Origin: Lachnospiraceae bacterium
GTDB taxonomy: Bacteria; Bacillota; Clostridia; Lachnospirales; Lachnospiraceae
Assembly: GCA_022483465.1 (NCBI GenBank)
Contig: JAKVNF010000004.1
Coordinates: 433,713 to 497,712, forward strand
Direction: 5' to 3'
DNA: 64,000 nucleotides
The position numbers and the translations under genes are program-made. The first letter of the stretch is position 1. Every line of letters starts with the position of its first letter. Shown one piece after another: positions 21,062 to 30,357 of this stretch. The notes beneath the pieces are model-generated. The model was not told the origin of the DNA. It ran no database searches and was given only the letters and a program-made list of their open reading frames with translations.

Positions 21062-21275
21062 AAGTATTGTCATTGTATTGTCACTGAACAGAAAGAGAGG
21101 CTGTAAACCCGCTAAATATAAGGGTCTACAGCCTCTTGCTTATCATTCCAGCTCGAGTCTCCATAAAGAAATCTGCGTAATTTGTGTAGCGTCTATGCTA
21201 CTTTTCTTCGGTTTTATCACTCCTTTTGATCACGCTAATTTATATCGCACTCAAAGTGTACTCAAAATGTACTCA
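21062..21275 (-). repeat. guaA-3'-end-like attachment site 4 with terminator and arm repeats
   Basis: TCATTCCAGCTCGAG at 21143-21157 reads ...Leu-Glu-Leu-Glu-stop (TGA) on the minus strand. A strong hairpin (arms AGAGGCTGTA/TACAGCCTCT, 21096-21136) follows in the terminator position. On the left, ATTGTCA repeats lie at 21066 and 21077 (11 bp). On the right, TGTACTCA repeats lie at 21257 and 21268, with a weaker CGCACTCA at 21246 (all 11 bp). The left motif matches the arms of site 3 and the right motif matches a TGTACTCA left of site 5. Confidence 0.68.
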
Positions 21276-21373
21276 CAGCTTCAAACTGCTTCGCAGCTGG
21301 TGTCCCCAATTTGTACCCACTGGCTTCTTTGCCTGAATCAGTCGCCCTATCGTCACCTTGCGCGAAGTCAATA

Positions 21374-21721
21374 TTAATCATGCCTGATCTCCCAATGTCC
21401 GTGATTTCCGCTTCCAACGTAATGTAATTCATCCATCGCATTAATAATCCTTTGAAGAGAACGGAGACTGATGGATAACTTTTCCGCCATTTCTTTCCGG
21501 GTAATTCTGTTATTTGACTTCACCATTGAGAGAATGCCAGATTCATAGGATTCTCTTATTTTTTCTTCATCGTAAGTGCCACCGTGAATGACATTGGCAC
21601 TCAAGCCTGTCCCCCAGCCTTCTCCGCAGCGACGGTGGAATCTTACCGTAAATCCATCATCGTCCCCACGATATTCCACTTTGCAGCCGACTTTATTACT
21701 TTCAATATGATCTTCTTCCAC
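21374..21721 (-). pseudogene. C-terminal winged-helix fragment, likely from an AlbA-type regulator
   Basis: 115-codon frame. The last ~55 residues, SGILSMVKSNNRITRKEMAE then KLSISLRSLQRIINAMDE and ending GHWEI-RHD, form the HTH_11-like winged helix that closes many AlbA_2 ATP-binding regulators. The first ~60 residues do not look like a natural N-terminus and there is no ribosome site, so only the tail of the original gene seems to remain. It is a second relic of the family seen at 4423-7078. Confidence 0.5.
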
Positions 21722-21789
21722 AGCTCATCCGCGGAACGAACTGTACCGGAATTTTTTCCGTTACCGAATAACTTCTGTCTGTTTTCATC

Positions 21790-22250
21790 TGATCCAGATG
21801 AATATTCCGGACGTTTGGGCCCAGTCTTCCGCGAGTCAGAGCCACTTTTCCGTTCATCGTTGAATCGGCGTTTCCAGATTGACAGAGCCACCTATCCGAT
21901 GCTCAGAGCATAGCACTTTCCGCAGGTCTGCCAGGCTTCCGCACTTGGGAGCATACCCAATTCCGCAGACAGAGCAGATGTTTCACATGCGAGAGCATCT
22001 ATTCCGACGGTCAGCGCATTGTTTCCTTCCGCCATTCAGATCATCATCGGTTCCGATTTTCAGAGCAGTTCTGCTTTCCGCAGTGAGGGCATGAATTCCG
22101 AAGATCGGAGCCATTTCTATTTCACATCTCAGAGCAATTCTTCCGCATTCGGAGCATGCTTTCCGCTGCATGTTTCCAGTAGCATTCCGGCTTTTGAGCA
22201 TGGCTTCCATAAGGAGAGCCATCGGATTTCGACATTTCAGATGCAGAAGC
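21790..22250 (-). repeat. degenerate ~21-bp repeat array, possible decayed Cys-rich repeat gene
   Basis: TTCCGC and CAGAGCA alternate about every 20-24 bp through ~450 bp. On the minus strand each unit resembles TGCTCTGA then TGCGGAA, which in one frame gives Cys-x-x-Cys-Gly units of 7-8 residues (CSECG, CSVCG, APKCG). Stops and gaps interrupt it, so no long protein remains. It may be the ruin of a short-repeat zinc-binding protein, or a non-coding repeat; the sequence alone does not decide. Confidence 0.45.
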
Positions 22251-22296
22251 ACGCAATTATCAAGCTTTCTCTATAGATAACTATTCTACAGAATCA

Positions 22297-22402
22297 AATC
22301 AGTATATACTGATTGTATCAGCGCGAAAAAAGAAGAAAGGTCCAAGCTCAGCCAGCTGCCCTTTCTTCAACGCATCACAACTGTTACCAGCAGTTGTGAA
22401 TC
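22297..22402. promoter_or_regulatory. palindrome and hairpin upstream of the DUF6431/IS21 genes
   Basis: A perfect 18-bp palindrome AATCAGTATATACTGATT lies at 22297-22314. A 9-bp-stem hairpin TCACAACTG/CAGTTGTGA lies at about 22376-22400. They may be a binding site and a leader structure for the genes that follow, or the left end of the element. Confidence 0.4.
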
Positions 22403-22422
22403 ATCCTTTTGAGGACAGCCCT

Positions 22423-22980
22423 ATGATAGCCGAATACCAGAACAAATTCAATTCTGCGATAGTGGAGACACTCCTTGACATGGACGCCAGGTCACAGTCT
22501 TCGCTTGAGCATCTCATAAACGTTGTCGGGCAGAACCAATACGACCGCGGAGTGATCACGACCGATCCGGCAACCTCGATTATGCCCATGAGGGTCTCAA
22601 TACCAAGACGCTATTCGCGTGCAACGGGCAAGCGTTACACCATGCTTCCCTGCTTTCTGCTCCCGCACTATCAATACACCAAATCGTTCATCTTCCTTAC
22701 TCTTTACTGCTACAAGTGCAGGCGGTGCCAATCGGTGCGGGATCTCTGCAGCCGGACGGGAATCGCGGTTACAACCCTGTACCGCTGGAAAGCCGCCTTT
22801 ATGCAGGACCTGAATTGTCTGATTCTCCGGTCTCTTCTGATTGTGATCAGATCAAGACAGATTGCACCGCATCCGGCGCATACCAGATGCCGAACGACTG
22901 TTCTGTGCCAGATAACGGTAACTGACAGCCTTCTGACCCTCCGATATCATGATAGTGAGCCTAAAACGAAGACGCTTTAG
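22423..22980 (+). CDS. DUF6431-like zinc-ribbon/helix-turn-helix protein
   Basis: 185 residues from ATG 22423 (GAGG eight bases upstream). The middle has a Cys cluster (LYCYKCRRCQSVRDLCSRTG) followed by GIAVTTLYRWKAAFMQDLN, a helix-turn-helix of the kind that ends with T-L-Y-R-W-K. The gene at 49740-50315 has the same layout (C-x-C-G then APTLYRWKRVF), and I place both in the DUF6431 group. It lies 117 bp ahead of an IS21 istA/istB pair on the same strand. A DNA-binding helper of transposition is plausible but unproven. Confidence 0.6.
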   Translation: MIAEYQNKFNSAIVETLLDMDARSQSSLEHLINVVGQNQYDRGVITTDPATSIMPMRVSIPRRYSRATGKRYTMLPCFLLPHYQYTKSFIFLTLYCYKCRRCQSVRDLCSRTGIAVTTLYRWKAAFMQDLNCLILRSLLIVIRSRQIAPHPAHTRCRTTVLCQITVTDSLLTLRYHDSEPKTKTL

Positions 22981-23097
22981 GTCCGCTCACTGCAGTGACA
23001 ACACCTATAAGACCAACTGGCCGGTAACCAGTCTGTATAATCGACTTCTCTGGCTGATGAAGCCTGGTTGAAGTGCGTTCATGGAAAGGAGGCGCTC

Positions 23098-24753
23098 ATG
23101 GCCAGGAAAATCCCGGTCAAAATAATTGTTCAGCTGAAGGATGCAGGCATATCCCAACGCATGATCGCTTGTACAAGAAAGGTCTCCCGAAACTCGGTAT
23201 CAGAAGTCTTTCGTATCGCGGATTCGGAGGAAATTCACTACCAGGATATAAGCACGCTGGATGATGCCGCTGTCTACAAAAAGTTCTTCCCCAACAAGGA
23301 CGCTGACAGTGCTGCTTTTGCTGTACCGGACTACGAATACATTCACAATGAGCTGCGCAGGAAAGATGTCACCATGGCATTGCTCTATCAGGAATACCTC
23401 GCCAGGTGCAATTCAGAGGGGCTGCTTCCTGTCGGAAAAACCAAGTTTTACGATGATTACGATGAATTTACCCGTCTGAACGAACTGACCAACCACCTTG
23501 ATCATAAGCCCGGGGAGGCGGTCCAGGTGGACTGGGCAGGCGATACCATGCATTACACCGCCCTGGACGAAAAGAAACAGGTTAAGGTCTATCTCTTCGT
23601 TGCGGCGCTTCCATACTCCATGCATGCGTACCTGGAGCCCTGCGGTGACATGAAGATGGATACCTTCATCCTCGCCCAGGTGCACATGTTCAATTACTTC
23701 GGCGGAGTCACCCGAAAGATCATCTGTGACAACCTCAAGGCCGGTGTCGTGGAGCATCCCAGGGAAGGAGAAATCGTCCTTACAGACCTGTACGAATCCT
23801 TTGGAGAGTACTACTGCTGTGCAATCATGCCGGCAGGGGTCAGAAAACCGAAGCAAAAGAGTTCTGCAGAGGGATCGGTCAACACGCTTGCGAATTCGTT
23901 TATCGGTGCGACGAGGAACAAAGAGTATCACTCCCTGGAGGAGATCAAGGAGGATGCCAGGAAGTGGCTCGAGGCATTTAACCGTAAACCCTTTCAGAAA
24001 CGCGAGGGCTCCCGGTACGAGGTATTCATGAGTGAGGAGAAGGGAGAGCTCCGCGCGCTTCCTCCCACGCCATTCGAGATCACCCATTGGGAGATGGGCT
24101 ACAAGGTGCAGAAGGACTTCCACGTCAGGTACAGGCGGAACTCTTACTCCTGCCCTTACCAGTACTACCGGAAGAAGGTAGACCTGCTTGTTTCAAGTAC
24201 CACCCTCACGATCTACTACAAGGGAGCAAGGCTCACCTCGCATCCGCTGTTTCCGTCGTTTGCAAAGAACAAGTACTCTACGCATCCGGAGGATATGCCG
24301 CCGCAGTTCCAAAACCTCTCCCCCTGGACAGAAGATCGCTATAGGAGCTGGGCCAAGTCAATCGGGCCGCATACCAGCACCGTCATTGACATGCTCTTCC
24401 GAAGCGTGAAGATCCCAGAGCAGGCGTATAACTCCTGCCATGCGGTGCTCGCATTGAGCAAAAAGTACTCACCGGAACGGCTGGAAACCTCCTGCGAAAT
24501 CGCCTTGTCACGCGGAATTCCCCTGCCGCGGTACCGGATCCTGAACACCATCCTCTCTGACAGCCAGGATATCGTGTATCGGGAAAAGGAAGCCGCTTAT
24601 GAGAAGGAGCAGGGACAGAAGGCAACAGGAGGCTTTCTGCGGGGGAGCAGTTATTACCAGAATGCATCTGGAAATCACAGTGCGTCTGGGCAGGTTCAGA
24701 GCAGTTCAGACGGTCAGAGCAGTAAGGAGGCAGCTGCCAATGGCAATGCTTGA
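23098..24753 (+). CDS. istA: IS21-family transposase IstA
   Basis: 551 residues from ATG 23098 (AAAGGAGG upstream); the frame is open from 23068 but lacks a site there. The N-terminal helix-turn-helix is at residues ~10-45 (LKDAGISQRMIACTRKVSRN). The rve DDE core shows VQVDWAGDTMHY (first Asp), KIICDNLKAGVVEHP (second Asp) and KQKSSAEGSVNTLANSF (Glu). The C-terminal Mu-transposase-like beta domain follows (VRYRRNSYSCPYQYYRKKV). It works with the ATPase IstB for strand transfer. It overlaps istB by 14 bases, the usual translational coupling. Confidence 0.93.
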   Translation: MARKIPVKIIVQLKDAGISQRMIACTRKVSRNSVSEVFRIADSEEIHYQDISTLDDAAVYKKFFPNKDADSAAFAVPDYEYIHNELRRKDVTMALLYQEYLARCNSEGLLPVGKTKFYDDYDEFTRLNELTNHLDHKPGEAVQVDWAGDTMHYTALDEKKQVKVYLFVAALPYSMHAYLEPCGDMKMDTFILAQVHMFNYFGGVTRKIICDNLKAGVVEHPREGEIVLTDLYESFGEYYCCAIMPAGVRKPKQKSSAEGSVNTLANSFIGATRNKEYHSLEEIKEDARKWLEAFNRKPFQKREGSRYEVFMSEEKGELRALPPTPFEITHWEMGYKVQKDFHVRYRRNSYSCPYQYYRKKVDLLVSSTTLTIYYKGARLTSHPLFPSFAKNKYSTHPEDMPPQFQNLSPWTEDRYRSWAKSIGPHTSTVIDMLFRSVKIPEQAYNSCHAVLALSKKYSPERLETSCEIALSRGIPLPRYRILNTILSDSQDIVYREKEAAYEKEQGQKATGGFLRGSSYYQNASGNHSASGQVQSSSDGQSSKEAAANGNA

Positions 24754-25528
24754 TGCAGAAACCGACCGCAAGCTCCGGGTGCTGGGCGTCCCGGAGATGG
24801 TTGTTGCGTATCAGGAACAAACGAAATCCATGGATCGGGTCAACCAGCCGTTTGAGAAGCGGCTTGCTGAACTGGTCGATGCAGCCTATCAGGCCAAGTA
24901 CAACGAGAAAGTAGAGCATCTCCTGAAGGCTGCTCATCTCAGGATTCCCACTGCGGATGTCACTCAGATCCTGTACGACGATAAGAGGCCATTCAGCAGG
25001 GAGCTTGTGGATGAACTCGCCACCTGCCACTTCGTGGAGCAGCACACGAGTCTGATCATCCAGGGTTATCCCAGCTCAGGCAAGACTTACCTGTCCTGTG
25101 CCTTCGCGAAAGAGGCGTGCAAGAAGCACTACAAGACCGCTTACATCCGGATGAGTGATCTTCTCAGCGCTGATGAAGAGGCACGCATATCCGGGATTCG
25201 CGAGGAGAAGCGGCTGCTGCGGAAGTACAGCCAGTACCAGGTACTCGTAATCGACGAATGGCTCACCACTGGCGTAGATGAGGATGAGGTTCGCTTTCTA
25301 TATGAGTTGGCAGAGCGCCGCTTCGACTCCACCAGTACGATTTTCGCCACCCTTCATGACAAAGCCGAATGGCTGGCCTGTCTTGGAGAGGGGGCCCTCT
25401 CCGAGTCGATCATCGAGAGGTTTACACACAATGTCATCGTACTGAACACTGGAGAGAACGACTTCCGGGCAGTTTTCGAGCACCGGGATCCGCCATCTCT
25501 GGGCTCCTTCGGGGCGACAGCCAATTGA
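24740..25528 (+). CDS. istB: IS21-family helper ATPase IstB
   Basis: 262 residues from ATG 24740, with AAGGAGG about ten bases upstream. This is a DnaC-like AAA+ protein: Walker A LIIQGYPSSGKTYLS (~residue 105), Walker B VLVIDEW (~170), sensor 1 region STIFATLHDKAEW (~205) and the C-terminal ALSESIIERFTHNVI (arginine-finger region). It forms oligomers on DNA and recruits and activates IstA at the target. The intact pair suggests a functional IS21 element, though I could not place its terminal repeats. Confidence 0.93.
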   Translation: MAMLDAETDRKLRVLGVPEMVVAYQEQTKSMDRVNQPFEKRLAELVDAAYQAKYNEKVEHLLKAAHLRIPTADVTQILYDDKRPFSRELVDELATCHFVEQHTSLIIQGYPSSGKTYLSCAFAKEACKKHYKTAYIRMSDLLSADEEARISGIREEKRLLRKYSQYQVLVIDEWLTTGVDEDEVRFLYELAERRFDSTSTIFATLHDKAEWLACLGEGALSESIIERFTHNVIVLNTGENDFRAVFEHRDPPSLGSFGATAN

Positions 25529-25571
25529 AGGTGGCACTGAAGAGCGGAAACAGAGGTTTAATTCACGGAAG

Positions 25572-25600
25572 GCATGCTCCGTCCACACGACGGAGCATGC
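25572..25600 (-). terminator. terminator downstream of the lacI-type gene
   Basis: Perfect 12-bp stem GCATGCTCCGTC/GACGGAGCATGC with a 5-base loop, 19 bp beyond the stop of the minus-strand regulator gene. It may also end the IS21 transcript. Confidence 0.7.
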
Positions 25601-26514
25601 TTCATTGTTCCGGAATACTCAATCCAGATACTCCACTGCTTTTCCCGCGCGCAAAAACACATCCTGCCGGACAGAGGATAACTGCGGCATGACATTTCTG
25701 CATAGCTCCATGTCGTCAAATCCCACAACCCAGATATCTTCCGGGACGCGTATCCCCGCGTGAATCAGAAAGTACATAATTTCTACCGCATAATAATCCG
25801 ATGCAGCAAATACCGAATCATACTCCTGAAATACCGGTAAGATATCCCGATAATGTGCCTGTCTTTCTTTTTTACTCATAGGTACTTCCAAAAAATCCAC
25901 TGTTCTTCCATACCCGGAGCAAAGTCCCTCATATCTGTCAAAATCCGGTTTCAGCCGATTGTCCGCTACAAATAATATCTTCTCTCTGCCGTTTTCTCTA
26001 AAAAACGCACCGACCTGCCTTCCTCCGTCATAATCATCCAGCATCAGGTTGCAGATGTTTCTGTCATTCTGGAAAAAACCGTCATATACAACAAATGGTA
26101 TCCTGATGCGGTCACGAAGCTTCTGATACTCATCTTCGCAGAACCCCATGATTATCATTGCATCCATATTCCACATGGATGCAAAGGGGACAATATCCAT
26201 AATGTCACTTGTCTTCTTCAGCATTAAAAAATAGCCATGGCTTTCCAGTGCGTCCGATAACGCATTGACCGCGCTGCTGATGTACGGGTCTTCCAGAACA
26301 TGCCCTTCATATTTCGGATGATTATTTACGACCACTCCGACAATCCGAGAATTGTTCTGCGAAAGGAGCGTCGCGGCCATATTCGGAATATATCCCCTTT
26401 CAACGAGTTTTTCCTGCACCCGTCTGACAGTTGCGTCGGATATCTTTTTTGTTTTGCCGTGGATGACATTGGAAACAGTCGCTGTACTGACGCCCAATTC
26501 ATCCGCAATATCAA

Positions 26515-28377
26515 CCTAAGACGGTGTCAAAAGTAGCACCATAACTCAGTAAGATATTTTTATTGTATCATTTATGAAAGCTTTCAACGAGAAAGTGCTT
26601 GGTATCTCTATATCCAGTTGCTTATAGAATTCTCGTACGCTCTTGTTTGGCACTTCGACTTCGATATCTCCATTCCGCTTTTTTAAGCACATGAGAGATG
26701 AAGTGCTCCCAATTAGTCGAGTAGTTGCTATCCCTACTCCGAGAAGCTCCTTGCGTAAAAACAGAAAGGCAATTTCCTCAATAATATCCGAGAACAGCTT
26801 ACCCTTCACCCTTTCTGCTGTCCATCTTTCAATTGGCAGGATATCGAGATATTCCTTTCCTGTTTTGAAAACTGTTTCGATATCGGCTCTGGCGAAATAG
26901 GAATCCAAAGTATCGGCAGGTGTCATATTTTTATTAGCGATCAGGACAAAGTAACCGAACTTTACATCAAACCAATTTTTATCAGCCATGCTGAGTTTCT
27001 CGTATGCTTCAGGATCTTTCATCCTGTTCTGACGGCCGAGTTCAAGAGCATTATCTTTGTCTACATATACATATGCATTTTCATAGTTCTCAAAGATCTT
27101 TACCGTTTTACAATATCCAAAATAGGTATGGCCATGACGGTCAAACTGATATTTTGAGTTTGGTATCAGACGTTTCAGTTCGTTGTACAGCTGTTTATAT
27201 GGGTATCCTCTTTTTGCAGGCATTCTCGCAAGCATTGTTCGACATTTCTTTCCCCCTTCCGGTGAATCTGTCTTTGACGGAAGATGAAACATCTCGATCA
27301 AAGGCTTGCAAACATAACCGGCATCCAAAACAAGGCTGTCAATTCGCACGTTCAATGTTTCGGCTACATTAGTAATAATAAACGTGATCGTACTGAGGTC
27401 CAGAAGATTGCCAGGTATTACATCGAACCAGACTGGTATTCCGGTACTTTCATCCAAGACCAAGATGAGGCGAGTTTGGATAGAAGTAGATGACACGCCA
27501 TGAGAGCATAAGGCATTAAATGGATTATCTCTGATATCATTTGGCAATGGTGTGGAATCCACATAGCATCCAACACCGAAGTCGGGATTTGACTTTCTCT
27601 GGTATTTTATGAAATTTGTAAAGAATGTTACCTTTAGTTTATCGTCCCCCATTTTTTCGAAATATGGAGAATCTGAACCGAGCCGTTCAACTGGCACATC
27701 AGGGAGCACATATGAAGCAAAGGACCTTTTGAAGAAATCATCACATGCAATGTGTGAACCGTTCTTACAAATTCCATGTACCAGATGGCACAGGACCTTT
27801 TCATAGTCGGTGTCGTTTTCAAAACTGGTCCGAAGTACGTCGATCAAACCGCATTTTTTCAAAAAGCAGAAAACAAGATACGAATCTCCGAATATCGTGT
27901 GGATTGGTGGCTCCGGAAAAAGTTCGGGATCCTTGATCCTTGGATCATCTCTCTCGACAGGACTGAATTGATCAGTCTTCGAGTCATATTGGACAACGCC
28001 ACGAGTCGGGGAGAGGAAGATGCCACAAGTGTGCTTGCCATTGATATAGAGGACTTTTCCAAGCCTTTCGCGTGTCCTCTTTCGGCTGTTGCCTCGGATT
28101 GAGCTATCGTATGTTGTCTCGATGATGGAAGCACTGCCAGAATGTATAGTGCCATCGTCATTGAACACTAATTTCTGAATTTTGATACAAGCCATGCTGT
28201 ATACCTCTTTTCAGGGGATTGCAGTAGAACCACAATGGTCCTACGTAGCACCATACAGTATAGCTTAAAATATACATAAAGTTAACAGAACCGGGAGGAA
28301 TACGACCTATTATGCGGGATTTATGCAACATCCATATGGGCCTATACATATGGTGCTACTTTTTCTCTCGTCTTAGG
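26515..28377 (-). mobile_element. IS1634-type insertion sequence (copy B)
   Basis: 1863 bp with related inverted ends CCTAAGACG and AAAGTAGCACCATA. It is flanked by a 5-bp duplication ATCAA (26510-26514 and 28378-28382) and splits the lacI-type gene. Confidence 0.9.
26546..28195 (-). CDS. IS1634-family transposase
   Basis: 549 residues from ATG 28193-28195. DDE core: GCYVDSTPLPND (first Asp, ~residue 218), DSLVLDAGYVCKPLIEMF (second Asp, ~293) and the C-terminal YFARADIETVFKTGKEYLDI (Glu, ~450). The long insertion between the second Asp and the Glu is typical of IS1634. The frame is intact. It is clearly different in sequence from the transposase at 2682-4403, so the two elements arrived independently. 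Confidence 0.88.
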   Translation of the reverse strand: MACIKIQKLVFNDDGTIHSGSASIIETTYDSSIRGNSRKRTRERLGKVLYINGKHTCGIFLSPTRGVVQYDSKTDQFSPVERDDPRIKDPELFPEPPIHTIFGDSYLVFCFLKKCGLIDVLRTSFENDTDYEKVLCHLVHGICKNGSHIACDDFFKRSFASYVLPDVPVERLGSDSPYFEKMGDDKLKVTFFTNFIKYQRKSNPDFGVGCYVDSTPLPNDIRDNPFNALCSHGVSSTSIQTRLILVLDESTGIPVWFDVIPGNLLDLSTITFIITNVAETLNVRIDSLVLDAGYVCKPLIEMFHLPSKTDSPEGGKKCRTMLARMPAKRGYPYKQLYNELKRLIPNSKYQFDRHGHTYFGYCKTVKIFENYENAYVYVDKDNALELGRQNRMKDPEAYEKLSMADKNWFDVKFGYFVLIANKNMTPADTLDSYFARADIETVFKTGKEYLDILPIERWTAERVKGKLFSDIIEEIAFLFLRKELLGVGIATTRLIGSTSSLMCLKKRNGDIEVEVPNKSVREFYKQLDIEIPSTFSLKAFINDTIKISY

Positions 28378-28422
28378 ATCAATAATCCGAATCTTCTTTT
28401 CATCCCACATATTCATCACCAG

Positions 28423-29748
28423 TTATTGTAGCGTATGCATCCATTTTCTGCTTCTGAACATAAAAACAGATACGATCAGACGGACCAGTTCTTCCTGCGA
28501 TAAAACAAAATAGACCCAGATAACCGGAATCTTAAAATACAATCCTGTAAGCAGCGCCAGAGGTACGCCGATCAGCCAGGTTCCCATCATGTCAATCATC
28601 ATGACGTACTTTGTTTTTCCGCCGCTTCGGATGATTCCGCCTCCCAGTATCATATTCTGTACCTTCACGGGCATCAGGATCGCAAATGCTGCCATAATAT
28701 CTGCGCCAATTCCGCGAACATCTCCTGATACGTTGAACAGCTGAACATACGGATTTCTGATCAAAATCAATAACAGCGTGAAGACCAGTGATCCGACCAC
28801 TCCAAGACCGCATAGCTTTTTGGAATCCTCATAAGCAGCATCATATTCCCTGCTGCCCAGCCTTTTGCTGATCAGAATCCCGGATGCCTGAGACAGGCCG
28901 CTTAATGCTCCCATGGTCAGGCCTTGAACAGGGCCCGTCAACGACATTCCTGCCAGTTCATTAGTCCCCATATGCCCATAAACATATGTGTATACGCTTT
29001 GTCCCACGGACCAGAAAAACTCACTCAAAACAATCGGCAGAAGCATCAGAAAGTACTGCGAATATCCTGCCTTTCCAAGGCTTAACGAAATACGAATCCG
29101 CCCATATAATCTGCAAAAACACAGGATGGAAACCAGTGCTCCTGCTGCCTGGGATATGACACTCGCATATGCGGCGCCTGCTATTCCAAGATGCGGCGCG
29201 CCAAAATTTCCAAATATAAAGCAGTAGTTTAAAACTGTATTGAGCAAAGCAGAAAAAATGCCGATATAAAGCGGCCAGGTTGATTTGTCCCGGCATCGCA
29301 GCGCCGTCCCCAGAATGTTACAGATCCCCAGCGGAATGAATGTCCATGAGATAATCCCGAGATATGTGCTGCCCTCTGCGATTACCTGCTCTTCTTCCGT
29401 AAACATTCCCACGAACGGATTCTGGAAAAGGCTGAAAACAGATAGAAAGGTAAGCCCGGTTAATAACATCACCAGAAAATTGATACAGATGCTCTTTTCC
29501 TCTGCTTCTCTGTTGTGGTTGCCAATGTACTGCGAGATCATGATTCCTGTGATCGTACTGATTGCTCCAATGACAAACGCATAAATAAAACTGGGCCTTC
29601 CGGCAATTTCAACCGCAGCAACACTTTTATCTCCAAGCTGACCGACCATGATCTGATCGACCATGGAAAAAGAAGACTGCAGCATGGATTGTAATGCCAC
29701 CGGTATGGAGATGCGCAGCACATCTTGTAAAAATCTTTTATCTGACAT
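28423..29748 (-). CDS. MATE-family efflux transporter
   Basis: 441 residues from ATG 29746-29748 with AAAGGAG upstream. It has twelve hydrophobic segments in two homologous halves. MATE signatures include SFSMVDQIMVGQLGDKSVAA (residues ~26-45) and LTGPVQGLTMGALSGLSQAS in the second half. It exports organic cations, drugs or metabolites using a Na+ or H+ gradient. It was the first gene of an operon with the LacI-type regulator (stop and start 6 bp apart), so that regulator probably responded to an exported or related compound. With lacI broken, the exporter may be constitutive. Confidence 0.9.
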   Translation of the reverse strand: MSDKRFLQDVLRISIPVALQSMLQSSFSMVDQIMVGQLGDKSVAAVEIAGRPSFIYAFVIGAISTITGIMISQYIGNHNREAEEKSICINFLVMLLTGLTFLSVFSLFQNPFVGMFTEEEQVIAEGSTYLGIISWTFIPLGICNILGTALRCRDKSTWPLYIGIFSALLNTVLNYCFIFGNFGAPHLGIAGAAYASVISQAAGALVSILCFCRLYGRIRISLSLGKAGYSQYFLMLLPIVLSEFFWSVGQSVYTYVYGHMGTNELAGMSLTGPVQGLTMGALSGLSQASGILISKRLGSREYDAAYEDSKKLCGLGVVGSLVFTLLLILIRNPYVQLFNVSGDVRGIGADIMAAFAILMPVKVQNMILGGGIIRSGGKTKYVMMIDMMGTWLIGVPLALLTGLYFKIPVIWVYFVLSQEELVRLIVSVFMFRSRKWMHTLQ

Positions 29749-29862
29749 GGGGTTTCTCCTTTACGCTTTTGTTCCATGGTATTTAAAATAAGCTCATTTC
29801 ACAATAGGTTAATCGCGTAACCCGCATATAATCCTTTTAACGGTTTAAGGCCTCACTTCCAA

Positions 29863-29962
29863 TTAAACAATTCTTTCAGAATAAGACACACTCATCGAGT
29901 CCTCATAGCTGTCAATCACGGTCTGGAAACTGTATATCTGAATATGTAAAGTGAATTATTTA
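29863..29962 (-). pseudogene. short relic related to AlbA-type regulators
   Basis: The frame ends at TAA 29863-29865 and reads YSFQTVIDSYEDSMSVSYSE then RIV. It parallels GFQTMIDSYRNSDDH in the regulator at 4423-7078. There is no start, and the MITE at 29963 caps it. Its short length makes this tentative. Confidence 0.3.
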
Positions 29963-30270
29963 GGCGTTAGTTAAGAAACGGGTTGATAAGCGATCGCCTA
30001 GCATGAGACCACTAATACCTCACTTTGAGCTCGAGCTGGGTACACTCCTATCCGTGCTGTGTTGCATCATGTAACAAAGCATCACCTAGATTGCCTAAAC
30101 ACATACACTCACTTGCCGAGTATGTGACTATAAATAACAAGATAGGCATTATGCGGAGAAGAAAAGAGCTCCAAATGGGGATTCTATATCTTCATCGGAC
30201 ATTATCGCGTCGAGAGTTCACCATGGAGGTTGTGGTATGGAACCCATCAACCCGGTTCTTTACTAACGCC
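29963..30270 (+). mobile_element. 308-bp MITE, copy a
   Basis: The ends GGCGTTAGTTAAGAAACGGG and GGCGTTAGTAAAGAACCGGG (inverted) match the IS1595 element ends. It has an 8-bp duplication ATTATTTA on both sides (29955-29962, 30271-30278). It codes nothing convincing. It ends 21 bp before the promoter of the next operon. Confidence 0.93.
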
Positions 30271-30290
30271 ATTATTTATCACATTAATTG

Positions 30291-30345
30291 TTGACAAGTA
30301 ATTTTCATGTGATATATTTATAACATCAAGTGACAAATATATCAC
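30291..30345 (+). promoter_or_regulatory. promoter with inverted-repeat operator
   Basis: TTGACA (30291-30296) and TATATT (30313-30318) are 16 bp apart. Perfect 11-bp arms GTGATATATTT (30309-30319) and AAATATATCAC (30335-30345) flank a 15-bp spacer and overlap the -10 and start region. This fits autoregulation by the Cro/CI-type protein encoded two genes on. Confidence 0.75.
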
Positions 30346-30357
30346 ACAGGAGGCACT

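Larger units (their letters stand above)
25619..28416 (-). pseudogene. LacI-family repressor, interrupted in its DNA-binding domain by an IS1634-type element
   Basis: The 3' part (26514 down to 25619) encodes about 297 residues: most of the LacI helix-turn-helix (DIADELGVSTATVSNVIHGK), the hinge region and the periplasmic-binding-like sensor (VVGVVVNNHP, YYAVEIMYFL, VVGFDDMELCRNVMPQLSSV). The 5' part (28416-28378) supplies Met-...-Trp-Asp-Glu-Lys-Lys-Ile-Arg-Ile-Ile-Asp. Removing the IS (26515-28377) and one ATCAA duplication joins them in frame as ...IRIIDIADELGVSTATVSN. The start lies 6 bp after the MATE gene stop, so the two formed an operon. Loss of the helix-turn-helix start means the repressor is dead unless the IS excises. 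Confidence 0.9.

Noticed and set aside
30000-30035. GAGCTCGAG inside the MITE as a further guaA-like attachment core
   Set aside because: No stop codon in the right register, no hairpin and no phased repeats; it moves with the MITE, so the likeness is chance.
30025-30294. Recurring ~89-codon frame inside every MITE copy
   Set aside because: It starts at TTG without a ribosome site, is conserved only because the MITE copies are recent, and has no recognisable domain.
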